Assembly: GCA_032718475.1 (NCBI GenBank)
Contig: JAUCBJ010002691.1
Location: forward strand, 1 to 37,988
Length of the DNA: 37,988 nt
Reading direction: 5' to 3'
DNA from: Nemertoderma westbladi
Lineage: Eukaryota; Xenacoelomorpha; Nemertodermatida; Nemertodermatidae
Shown: piece by piece, positions 1 through 8,162 of the stretch
Layout of the letters: each line of letters begins with the position of its first letter
Numbering within the stretch: the first letter of the stretch is position 1
Notes under the pieces: model-generated
What the model saw: only the letters and a program-made list of their open reading frames with translations
Databases searched by the model: none
What the model was told of the DNA's origin: nothing
Made by a program: the position numbers and the translations under genes

Positions 1-120
1 TATAAATAATACCATTTTTTCCAATAATTATACGCTTTTTTTTCGAAATTGCTCTGATACGGGAATCTAGAAAGTATATGTTGCAGTATATTCATAGAAT
101 TTAATGTTTATCCTATTAGT

Positions 121-1106
121 CGAGTCAATCTAGCAAAAACCCCATAAGTATTTCGCAATCAATCCGAACCACATATTTTGGATTCTATATTACCTTATTA
201 ATGACCAAAAGAAAGTCTATCAAATTTTATTTTGCGGATCATTATGTTTATTCATGGAAATTCCGCGTAAATTTGCATAACCCAAGCCAAACAAAAGGAA
301 CAGTAGGGAAAAGTAAGTAGCAAATTGGTGATGTTCCAGAATAATTTAATTAAATTCACAATAAGCTGTGATTCAATGGGAAATTAGTAATATTTACACT
401 GGCGTGTTACACATTAATTGCTATATCTCGGAAACTAGAAGGCGCATCCAATTTTTAAATATATAAAAAATTTAACGATATATTAAGGTAACCGTTGTAA
501 AAAAAATTATACAATTCCACTGCAAGGAAATTTCATAATTTCCATTAATGTTAGTGAAGATTTTTCACATAATTAAATTGTGATTACTCTATTGATTTTA
601 GGTGTAATTTATTTATTTGTTTTAGTTTGAAAATCACAATAGTTTATCATATAACGAATAAATTTTTTGGGGATAAGGGTTTTTGAGGTCGATAAATCCG
701 ATGGGCGAGGTTACATCCAACCGTTTAGTAGAGAAGTTGTGTAAATAAGGTCCTTATATTGTACCAGCAAAATTGGTATTAAAAATGGTTAAATTATTAG
801 ACAAATTTCCGTTGCTCTGGAAATTAAATTGGTGACTATATAGAGGTGCATACTTCTGTCAATCGATAGTCATGCGAGTAAAGTTTGTCTGTACCAAATT
901 TGGAGAAAATCCCACCACTAGACCCCTTGTTGCTATGTAAAATCCATGTTGCTAAGGAAAGAAACAACAAATTGAAAGTCATCCGCATAATATATTTTAT
1001 AGACTTTTTGGGGGTATTAACAAGGTAATATAGAATTTAAAAAATTGGTTTGGATGAATTGCGAATTTGTTATGGGTTGACCCCCTTTTTCGGCTAGATT
1101 GACTCG
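121..1106. mobile_element. Foldback (inverted-repeat) element, family A
   Basis: The left arm (about 121-245) and the right arm (about 961-1106) are imperfect reverse complements. Both carry GAGTCAATCTAGC at the outer end, followed by a shared stretch containing GATTCTATATTACCTT or GAATTCTATATTACCTT-like sequence and the inner word ATGCGGAT/TTGCGGAT. The middle is not palindromic and has no coding capacity. A related copy lies at 36936-37190 on the far side of the window, so this is a dispersed family. No clear target-site duplication was found. It is probably a non-autonomous DNA transposon or solo foldback; the class is unknown. Confidence 0.6.
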
Positions 1107-1587
1107 CCTATATGGTACAACTAATATACCAAACTTGTTACGGTTTCCTTCACGTATAGCTAGCTATTCTATCCTAAATATTATAGATAGAAACGGCTGG
1201 ATTAAGAAACTAAAGAACTTTTTGTTGTTTTCGTTGTTCGAACTTTTCGTTCCATCATAAATTCACAATTTTAAAATCGTAGCTATATATTAAATATGGT
1301 TACACAGATTTAGTAGTCCTAACCTTATGTTAGAGACAATGAGTGTGGAAAAGAAAAAATAAAACAAGGAAATACCTTTATAGCAATTAAGAAAAAATGG
1401 AAAAGTCCGTTCGCAGGTGTTGGAGGCACAACGTTGCATTTCCAGTATAGTCCCCCCCAGAAATATACTCCCCAGAGATAAATGGTACTCATTTAAAGAC
1501 CATTTAAGGTACAAAGTAGAGAACCACCATGGCTAATCCCTTTAAAGCTTCTGTGCAAAAAACGAAAAATATCCTGGCCCGCTTGCT

Positions 1588-1689
1588 GGGGTAGAACCCA
1601 CGACCTCCGGAGACTCCATTGCCTTGAATTAATTTCACTCCGGACCGGAGTGAAATTAATTCAAGGCAATGGAGTTAACCGCTACGCGA
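1588..1689 (-). repeat. tRNA-like/SINE-like element with A- and B-box motifs
   Basis: Read on the minus strand, there is a B-box match GGTTCTACCCC (plus 1588-1598) and an A-box-like TCGCGTAGCGG (plus 1679-1689, one mismatch to TRGCNNAGYGG). They are the internal RNA polymerase III promoter elements of a tRNA. They are about 80 bp apart, much further than in a normal tRNA gene, because a near-perfect palindrome (1613-1675) lies between them in place of the anticodon arm. The acceptor stem pairs poorly, so this is not a functional tRNA. The shared word CCTTGAATT links it to the tRNA-like piece near 25738. It is most likely a SINE head or a rearranged tRNA pseudogene. Confidence 0.5.
1613..1675. 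repeat. Perfect 31-bp palindrome with 1-nt spacer
   Basis: The 31 bases at 1613-1643 are followed by a single A at 1644 and then by their exact reverse complement at 1645-1675. Arms begin ACTCCATTGCC and end CACTCCGG. With almost no loop, this would extrude as a cruciform or hairpin. It sits between the A- and B-box-like motifs of the tRNA-like element. Confidence 0.9.
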
Positions 1690-2125
1690 GGTGGGGCTTA
1701 AAATCGCTAGAAAAATTGAATAGGCGTATTAATTGTAGAGTAGTGTAATAGAAAACGATCCTTAAAAATGGCTTTAATTCACCAAATAAAACTGTAATAA
1801 TCACTTCTGCCTAATCCTTCAGCAAATTAACCTAATATAATAACCTCGGCCTGCAGCCTCGGTAATTATACAGCTTAATTTGCTTCTATTTGTTAATTAT
1901 GTTTATATCAATCAAAAACACATTGTAAAGCAAATAGATCACTTGAATTGATTGAAAACTATAATGAAAGTTTGATTTCATTAATTCCAAACATTTGGTT
2001 TAAAATTATTTAAAAATACACAGTAATAAATTAAAACTAATAAATAAAAGACTGTAAATAGAAAGCGATGTGAGTTAATTTCCGAACGTTTTATAATGTT
2101 ATTCATGCAGTTAAACTTCGTGTAA

Positions 2126-3033
2126 ATATACACCATGACCTGTAATATAGTGTCATTTTCTGATGACACGGACCCCCCCCTCCCCCCCAAATTTTTCTAC
2201 AGATACCATCATTTTGCTTGAAATTTGAAACACAACTAGTTCAACTCACCGGGGTTGTTTCCATGAAGCCGGAATTTTCGATTTCGCCTTTACATTTTTT
2301 ATAAGCGTTTTCAAAAAGTGTCTTCTGCGAAATTGCACATCTCCTATCATCGTCATTCTTCACAACAAACTTCTTCACTTCAAAGCTTGCGTTCCAAGGA
2401 TTCCAAATATGTAACAATGTTTGAATTTCGTTGAGAAACAGCTGAGATATAGGCGTTCAAAGATTGCAACAATTATTGTTCGCTGCAGGCCATTTATTCT
2501 ATTTAATAAATACACAAAATTCTAGAACGTGCTATTTATTTTATGAGTTGGTAGGCAACAGTAGTATGCCTATACAATATCTATATTGCATAGCTAATCA
2601 TACATAAACAAATTGTTCCAGAATATTGCGTATTTATTAAATATAATAAATGGCCTTCAGAGAACAATAATTCTTGCAATCTTTGAACGCGTATATCTCA
2701 GCTGTTTCCCAACGAAATTCAAACATTGTTACATATTTGGAATCCTTGGAACGCAAGCTTTTTGATGATATCTATAAAGTGAGGTTAATGTGAAGAATGG
2801 CGATGATAGGAGATGTGCAATTTCGCGAAAGACACTTTTTTAAAACGCTTATAAAAAAATGTAAAGGCAAAATCGAAAATTCCGGCTTCATGGTAACAAC
2901 GACGGTGAGTTGAACTAGTTGTGTTTCAAATTTCAAATTTGATAAAGATTTGAAGAAAAATCTGGGGGGGGGGGGGGGGGGTGGGTTCCGTGTCATCAGA
3001 AAATGACACTATATTACGGGTCATGGTGTATAT
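2126..3033. mobile_element. Long foldback element with homopolymer G/C tracts
   Basis: The left arm (2126-2528) and the right arm (2615-3033) are imperfect reverse complements of about 400 bp each around an 86-bp loop. Outer ends share ATATACACCATGACC. Inner ends share CCATTTATT and TTTAATAAATAC next to GTTCTAGAAC-like words. Each arm carries a homopolymer at the matching place: interrupted C run 2173-2188 on the left, 18 G at 2964-2981 on the right. The arms contain short minus-strand open frames that start with or contain poly-proline or glycine codons. These are by-products of the tracts, not genes. It is probably a non-autonomous foldback or MITE-like element; no target-site duplication was identified. 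Confidence 0.75.
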
Positions 3034-3482
3034 AATATAAATTTAAACACTGTCAGTAGCGTCGGAATAACTTAGAATGTTCTACTCGTTTGAGGGTCAT
3101 CAGATACAGAGCCGTGTGCGAAGTGGACCGCAACTCAACGATACTACGAAACCATTGACAAGAGTATATGTGTGCCAAGTTTGGTTAGATTTCATTGAGG
3201 TTTGATCGACTTATTAACGTTTAAATATTGGTATCTATAGATCGACACACACACACAGGTTGAATAGAGGTACGCTTATGCTAAGCTCGCTTACTTGTGT
3301 GGCTCGCCCCTCATTCTACTTTTATGATTTTACTTGAGGAAATTCACGGGAATTTAGTATATTTTTTTTGTTGTTTAACATTTACATAGGCTCAATAAAA
3401 TAATCCTATTGACCTGTTGTAGTTTAAGCCAGTTCGTTTCAGTAGTCTGCCATTGGAGAGAACACTTCACGCACCTTTCTCG

Positions 3483-4985
3483 TCATTCATCATCTGCTGA
3501 ATCTTCATCCTCACATTGCTTCACCCGCGTTAATATCTCTTCATACGGCGCCAGTTTATCGGGAACTTTGTAGCGATTGTCGCTCTTCAATCCCTCATAA
3601 CCTCTGCTGGGAATAATCTTCCTCGTTGCCTCGGGACTTTTATAGACCGTGTCGCCCCGATTTGGATTCCGTTTCGGGGTACAACGCTCACCTCCACTGG
3701 AAGTCAAGTCGTTATGTACGGGGGATGGGGTTTCGGTTATGTAGTGATCTTCTGAAATACTCCCGTCATTAGAGGACGAAGACGATTCGGAATCTTCTGC
3801 GATATTATCAAAAACCTTTTTCTTGAAATTCTGTAAAATTCGTAGTAATTTTACCATAGCAACGATGTCGTAATTCTTTCTCTGACTTTCCAATGTATTT
3901 TTAATGTGGTCTCTGAGAAGACAACACACGTTTTCTTCTTTCACACTTTCTAGCGAATATTGGTCGCAGTTGTTATGTTCTCGCAGGTGTTCTCGAAAAA
4001 TGCCAATCACCACGTTGCACATAATGTGACGAATACTTTTGCTGCGTGCATCTCTTCCAACAGGTAGGACATTCCTCTTTATTAAGTTTTTCAGGGTCGT
4101 TATTCGTAATTCTTCTGTACATTGAATATCGTGCTCTTCTGCATCTCCGTATAAGTCGTCATGACCGAATCCGAAAGCTTCGATCCAGTTAACAGCAGCC
4201 AGAAGCAAATTAGGAATGTTTGTACCAGGTCTTGTGTACATCGTTGCCAAATCAAACTTATACTCCGTGTTCACCCGTGGGTACTTCTTATTTTCCCGTT
4301 GCTCTCCAATAGTCCTGAGAGAAAATGGGCGTTTTATTTGTTTGAAGAATTTCCACTCAGCCATAGGTCGACTTCGGATTAATTTGGCAAAGCGATTCGC
4401 ATCGATATCGTTCTGAATGTAAAGCACAAATTCCACATGTAAGTTATCCGCAACGCGATCTTCAACAAAAATTTTCCACTTTTTTTGGATATGTTGAAAA
4501 CCTATTCCATTAAATTTGATGAGTGGATACACCAGTTTTCCTTGGCTCGATAACAATTTTAGACCAATACAGTTTATTCGGTGACCCGTATAAATAAGCA
4601 CCTTGCACCAGAAATAATCTTGTTGCACTTTTTGCTTTGTATAATCGAGTAGAGATAGTTTAATTGCAGCATTAATTGCCGCATTTTTAATTGGAGCATT
4701 AATTCCTCCATTTTTAATTGGAGCATTAATTCCTCCATTTTTAATTGCAGCATTAATTCCCCCATCTACACTTACGATTTGAGGTTTACCCAGATATCGA
4801 TTTTTTTCCCACCGTGGTATCGCATAGAGTGCACAGTGGCCAGCCTTATAATTTTTTATGAAGTCTTCTAAAGTGCGAGCAGGGAATGCGCCATTGGGTC
4901 CCAATCCAGAATCCTTTTGTTCCAGATCCACTGATTCAGTTAAACAGCCAATTAAGCCGCCGATACAATTTCCACACGTTCCCAT
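3483..4985 (-). CDS. Unrecognised single-exon protein, 500 aa, possible lipidated N terminus
   Basis: I do not recognise this family. The frame is open for 500 codons without an intron and ends in TGA. The start has a good context (G at -3, G at +4). The N terminus MGTCGNCIGG has Gly2 and Cys4/Cys7, so N-myristoylation plus palmitoylation is possible. Residues 75-109 are four tandem copies of a nine-residue unit of the GGINAPIKN type. The middle (about 110-390) is mixed and globular-looking, with many Lys, aromatic and Cys residues and no motif I can name. After about 395 the protein looks disordered: an acidic serine run (397-412), a basic Ser/Pro/Arg-rich stretch (420-475) and an acidic tail (491-500). 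There is no transmembrane segment or signal peptide. It lies just upstream of, and opposite to, the first visible PASK exon, so it may sit inside a PASK 5' intron. Its long balanced composition argues for a real gene; function is unknown. Confidence 0.7.
   Translation of the reverse strand: MGTCGNCIGGLIGCLTESVDLEQKDSGLGPNGAFPARTLEDFIKNYKAGHCALYAIPRWEKNRYLGKPQIVSVDGGINAAIKNGGINAPIKNGGINAPIKNAAINAAIKLSLLDYTKQKVQQDYFWCKVLIYTGHRINCIGLKLLSSQGKLVYPLIKFNGIGFQHIQKKWKIFVEDRVADNLHVEFVLYIQNDIDANRFAKLIRSRPMAEWKFFKQIKRPFSLRTIGEQRENKKYPRVNTEYKFDLATMYTRPGTNIPNLLLAAVNWIEAFGFGHDDLYGDAEEHDIQCTEELRITTLKNLIKRNVLPVGRDARSKSIRHIMCNVVIGIFREHLREHNNCDQYSLESVKEENVCCLLRDHIKNTLESQRKNYDIVAMVKLLRILQNFKKKVFDNIAEDSESSSSSNDGSISEDHYITETPSPVHNDLTSSGGERCTPKRNPNRGDTVYKSPEATRKIIPSRGYEGLKSDNRYKVPDKLAPYEEILTRVKQCEDEDSADDE
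4659..4763 (-). repeat. In-frame 27-bp coding repeat, four copies
   Basis: Four units of 27 bp (the last one incomplete) encode GGINAAIKN, GGINAPIKN, GGINAPIKN and AAINAAIK within the 500-residue protein. The unit length is a multiple of three, so expansion or contraction keeps the frame. The two central units are identical at the DNA level, indicating recent duplication. Confidence 0.85.
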
Positions 4986-5518
4986 TTCGACAACTAATTA
5001 ATTATGGAACAGTATTATATCCAGTAAGGTATAGAAAGGTTGGGGGGTTTACTGTTGTTAGGTTTCAGATGATTTACAAATCAAACCGGATAAGCTAACA
5101 TTGTTAATAAGTTAATAATATTGTTAATAAGTTAATAACATTGTTAATAAGTTAAGTTACATTATTTCTATATTTTTTTTCTTCACAAGGGAAAAATCTT
5201 AAAAATTAGCATATTGGTAGCTACAGTTTCTAGAAACCCTTATGATTACTGTTAGTTGCTATGTAACTAAATATTATTTTCTATTTTTTATCATTTGTTT
5301 ATAGTGTGTACCTATTGACATGTTTTTTTTTAATTTTGTTACAATATTGATTAGTCTCAAGCCGTTCTAGAACTACACACTTGTAATTCTAGAACGCCTT
5401 GATTAGTCTCCATTATATTATGTGTTCGTTTGTAGCGGTAGCTAATGGTTATGAATGGATGGAGCGTTAAATTGTTTAGAAAACCACAAGTATATTTTTT
5501 TTACCATTTTGCTTGTAG
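4986..5518. other. Non-coding gap with a 20-bp tandem repeat
   Basis: This AT-rich spacer separates the minus-strand orphan gene from the first visible PASK exon. It holds about 2.8 copies of a 20-bp unit (TTGTTAATAAGTTAATAATA-like) at 5101-5156, and a short inverted repeat around GTTCTAGAAC/ATTCTAGAAC at about 5366-5396. The last 40 bases form a plausible branch/pyrimidine region leading to the TTGCTTGTAG acceptor before 5519. No upstream PASK exon was recognised here. Confidence 0.6.
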
Positions 5519-6279
5519 GATGTCCGCCATCAACGAGTAACAGGCCTCACTAAGGACAATGTGACCTTCCCTGCTAGTGTCCAACTACATCAAACGACCT
5601 CCCGCGCAACTGGGAATGACGCCCGCAGTTACGGTTGTCTTACGGAACCGGTCCCTGACTCCCCGCCCCCGGATATTGTAACGTGCCACTGTAGCCCGCC
5701 GCAGAGTGCCACCCCACTCTCACCCCCGTTACATCCCAGCCAACCAACCCCCTCACCCAAACAACCCGACCAATATTCAACCCCTTCGCCAAAACCTCCT
5801 CACCCTCAATCTGACTACATAGCTCGACTATGGGTCTTCCATAACATCAGTGGAATGGTAGCACTGCTACCAAATGGTCGCATACATTGTTGCAACCACC
5901 ACTTCGCTCTAATGCTCTTTGGCTATTCACAAACCCAACTTATCGGCCAGCCAATCACTATTCTAATTCCAAATTTTTACGCCCACGTATCCGGCCGCCA
6001 TACACTCATAGTTCCGGATATAGTTACTACCACACCACCTACCGGCTCCAAGAGGAATAACACAGTGCCTTACGCGTGTGGCGAGAGCCCGCCGTGTGGC
6101 GTTGTCACCAACTCAGAGTCGTCGCATTCGACCTGGAGTAAAGATACCGGCAAGGGATCATCTACCGCCAGCACCGAGGATATCGATGAGTCGTTATCGT
6201 TACGCGTTCTAGAAGGTGGATGTTTACATGTAGGGGATGGAGACAATGTCAGGACATATATACAGCATCATAGTAACAG
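5519..6279 (+). CDS. PASK: PAS domain-containing serine/threonine kinase, exon A (PAS domain core)
   Basis: This is the first recognisable exon of the PAS kinase. The acceptor is TTGCTTGTAG at 5509-5518 and the donor is CAG|GTATGT at 6280; it ends in phase 2. The reading frame opens DVRHQRVTGLTKDNVTFPAS, which resembles the closing strands of a PAS fold, so an earlier exon with the rest of a first PAS domain is likely missing. A proline-rich linker follows (about exon residues 45-98). The core of a PAS domain lies at about residues 102-154 (5822-5980), with WVFHNISGMVALLPNGRIH, then LFGYSQTQLIGQ and ITILIPNFY, matching the PASK pattern ISG..-LFGY-LIG-ITxLIP.FY. PAS in PASK acts as a regulatory sensor of the kinase. 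The true start codon is not in this exon: its first ATG is out of frame and soon stops. Confidence 0.85.
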
Positions 6280-6882
6280 GTATGTGGGGACTTATTCAGT
6301 ATCATAATACCTGATAGAGTAAGGACTCCCCAATCATCGGAAAGGGGTTGGAGTTTCAAGGGTTTTTGATAGAAAAGCTCCTTTTATAAGGGTTTCTGAT
6401 ATAATGGTATGGTTGACTCGTGGAATGAATTAGGATCCCATTAAAACCGGATTGAATACCGTTTCTATTATTTAGAGGGATTAATAGTGGAGAAAGATAC
6501 CGCTTTTACAATATGGTTGCACATATCATATTTAATCACTGGAGCTCTGCTCGAGTACCTGCCTCTATTATTAGTTTGTTTGTTTGTGTGTGTGTGGCAG
6601 GAATGTTTGAAGGCTAGTAAGTCGCTCAATCATGGATGAAATGGAACCAAACTTGGTACACATGTGTCTACCAAAAGTTTAGAAATTCTACACACAGACA
6701 GACTTTTACAATTCCTCTGTCTGCCGCTAGGGGGCCAATTGTCAGAGCTCCAGTTCATCGTGTTTAGCACGGTTTAATTAATGTAATGTATGAGAAAGTT
6801 AAAGAAAATTATTTTTCTAGATATAAGTTCAGTTCAGCAGCAAGGTTAGTTCAAGGTAAATATACATATTGTTTTTGTATAG
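6280..6882 (+). other. PASK intron A-B
   Basis: The intron runs from GTATGT to TTTTTGTATAG. It contains a short TG microsatellite around 6580-6596 and a segment with ACCAAACTTGG and ACAGACAGAC words, similar in style to text near 880-905, 3170-3185 and 29780-29880. These may be decayed copies of a common dispersed repeat. Nothing coding was seen. Confidence 0.6.
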
Positions 6883-7469
6883 TTGTGATGGAGACGGAGT
6901 CCTACTTGATCATATTGATAAAGATTTCGACCAATCACCGACTAGTTGCTTCCCCAGTTCGAGTAGCATATCGGGGACTCATCAATCCCTGAGTCCCAAC
7001 TCTCCGATACCCAGGCAGTGTAGACTGTCGCTGCCGACTCAACGCAGTTTGGATATACCGTCTAGCAGAAGAGCGACCAATCACAAGCGAGCGGGAAAGC
7101 TGCCGGCCCAACGAAGTCTAGAGATCCCTGGGACGGTAAGCCAGCAGATACCGCGATGTCATTCCTTGGCCACCCCATCGCAGGCCTGCCGCTCCCCGCC
7201 CCAGTCCCTCTCCACCCCATCGCAGGCCCGCCGCTCCCCGCCCCAGTCCCTCTATATGAACGCAAATAATTCCGCTCAATCCGACATGCGGTTGAGCGAG
7301 GTCAACCTGCGTCTGCGACAACAGTGCAGTCTCGATGAGTCTAAACTCTCCGTTCAGTATTGGGTGAGCGGTGATGCTAAGTCTGACCGAGCCAACTCTC
7401 CAACCACTGCCAACATTATGGAGGGGAGTTTCCAAGGTCACTGCAAGCATAAGGATGGATCTATTATCG
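6883..7469 (+). CDS. PASK: PASK exon B (Ser/Pro-rich insert inside the PAS region)
   Basis: The acceptor is TTTGTATAG before 6883 and the donor is TCG|GTAAGT at 7470. It enters in phase 2, completing an AGT codon with exon A, and leaves in phase 1. The product starts CDGDGVLLDHIDKDF and continues through a long Ser/Pro/Gln/Arg-rich region with repeated RSLDIP/RSLEIP and PPQSL motifs. It ends in KHKDGSIIG, which resumes PAS-like sequence. It therefore looks like a low-complexity insertion separating the core of the PAS domain from its last strands. It contains a 42-bp in-frame tandem duplication (7171-7254). Candidate phosphorylation sites (RxxS/SP) are many, but no function is shown. Confidence 0.8.
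7171..7254 (+). repeat. 42-bp tandem duplication within PASK exon B
   Basis: The 42 bases at 7171-7212 are repeated at 7213-7254 with two substitutions near the centre and end. The peptide is duplicated as TPSQACRSPPQSLS then TPSQARRSPPQSLY. It is in frame, so it lengthens the linker by 14 residues. The near identity indicates a recent event. Confidence 0.9.
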
Positions 7470-7971
7470 GTAAGTTAGCTCCTATGGTGGGGTTCTTTAC
7501 GGGACAACAATGTCTGTTTATAGATCCTTTCCTTCCTGTATTATAGTTACTCCAATAAATAAAATACAACCGTCTAATAACAACAAATAATAACAAACTC
7601 ATGAAGTAAGTAATCTTCAGGTAAAAATATTACAATATATTCTGTTTGCTTTGACATCATTTCTACGCTCGTTTATTTAAACGACTCGCACGTACAGTAC
7701 AAGAAATTAAGTACAGTAAGGTACAGTATGCTGAAATTCTTCACTTAAATAAATAGTTGGATTATTTGTTTAGCAATTAATAAAACTATTAATTGTGATG
7801 GTACTGTAATTAATTGGTAATTCCGAACCTGCCGCAGACATCACAGCGGTATCGGGTATATTCAACATATTTATCATCTAGATCTACGTCAAAACTAACG
7901 AATTGAGTAAAAATTTCATGTTCCGAAGAATCATAATATTGTATTGTTGTACCTTATCTCGAATATTTTAG
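7470..7971 (+). other. PASK intron B-C
   Basis: This 502-bp AT-rich intron runs from GTAAGT to CGAATATTTTAG. Short words built on GTACAGTA recur around 7690-7730. No gene or element was recognised. Confidence 0.65.
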
Positions 7972-8162
7972 GCATTCTCTTCCAAATCAAGCACATTCCA
8001 CTTGACGACGGCACCACGCTGTGCTGTTGCTGGATATCGAGAGACGCGGACTCTCTGACAGACAACATTCCAAGTGGCCTATCATCTCGTACCGGTACAC
8101 GTACTCCAGGGGGAATCAGTACCTCGGAATGTGTGACCCCCTGTTCGCCTGTCCGGAACGTG
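7972..8162 (+). CDS. PASK: PASK exon C (end of PAS, linker)
   Basis: The acceptor ATATTTTAG ends at 7971 and the donor is GTG|GTGAGT at 8163. The phase is 1 in and 0 out. The peptide begins ILFQIKHIPLDDGTTLCCCW and ISRD, the pattern of the last PAS strands (basic-polar strand, DDGT turn, hydrophobic strand, SRD). A Ser/Thr/Pro linker follows, leading to the kinase domain in exon D. The last eight exon bases, GGAACGTG, are also part of the repeat unit of the adjoining minisatellite. Reading past the donor in frame gives a stop (TAA, 8187-8189), so intron retention or use of downstream donors would yield a protein without the kinase domain. Confidence 0.85.

Larger units (their letters stand above)
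1..3482. other. Non-coding flank with foldback elements
   Basis: I find no convincing coding exon on either strand here. The sequence is AT-rich with many stops, and the short open frames are low-complexity or lie inside foldback arms. Recognisable content is listed separately: a foldback element at 121-1106, a tRNA-like element with a palindrome near 1588-1689, and a second foldback at 2126-3033. A (CA)n run is at about 3246-3257. The remaining segments (1107-1587, 1690-2125, 3034-3482) show nothing I can name. Missing 5' exons of the PAS kinase could in principle lie here or further upstream, but none was recognised. Confidence 0.6.

Noticed and set aside
1588-1689. Functional tRNA gene
   Set aside because: The acceptor stem does not pair well, and a 63-bp palindrome replaces the anticodon arm.
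2772-2996. Minus-strand protein starting with a poly-proline run
   Set aside because: It lies within one arm of a foldback element, and the proline run is the translation of a homopolymer tract.
7118-7450. Minus-strand frame of 110 codons opposite PASK exon B
   Set aside because: It overlaps a spliced, phase-consistent PASK exon, and its composition follows from the reverse of Ser/Pro codons.
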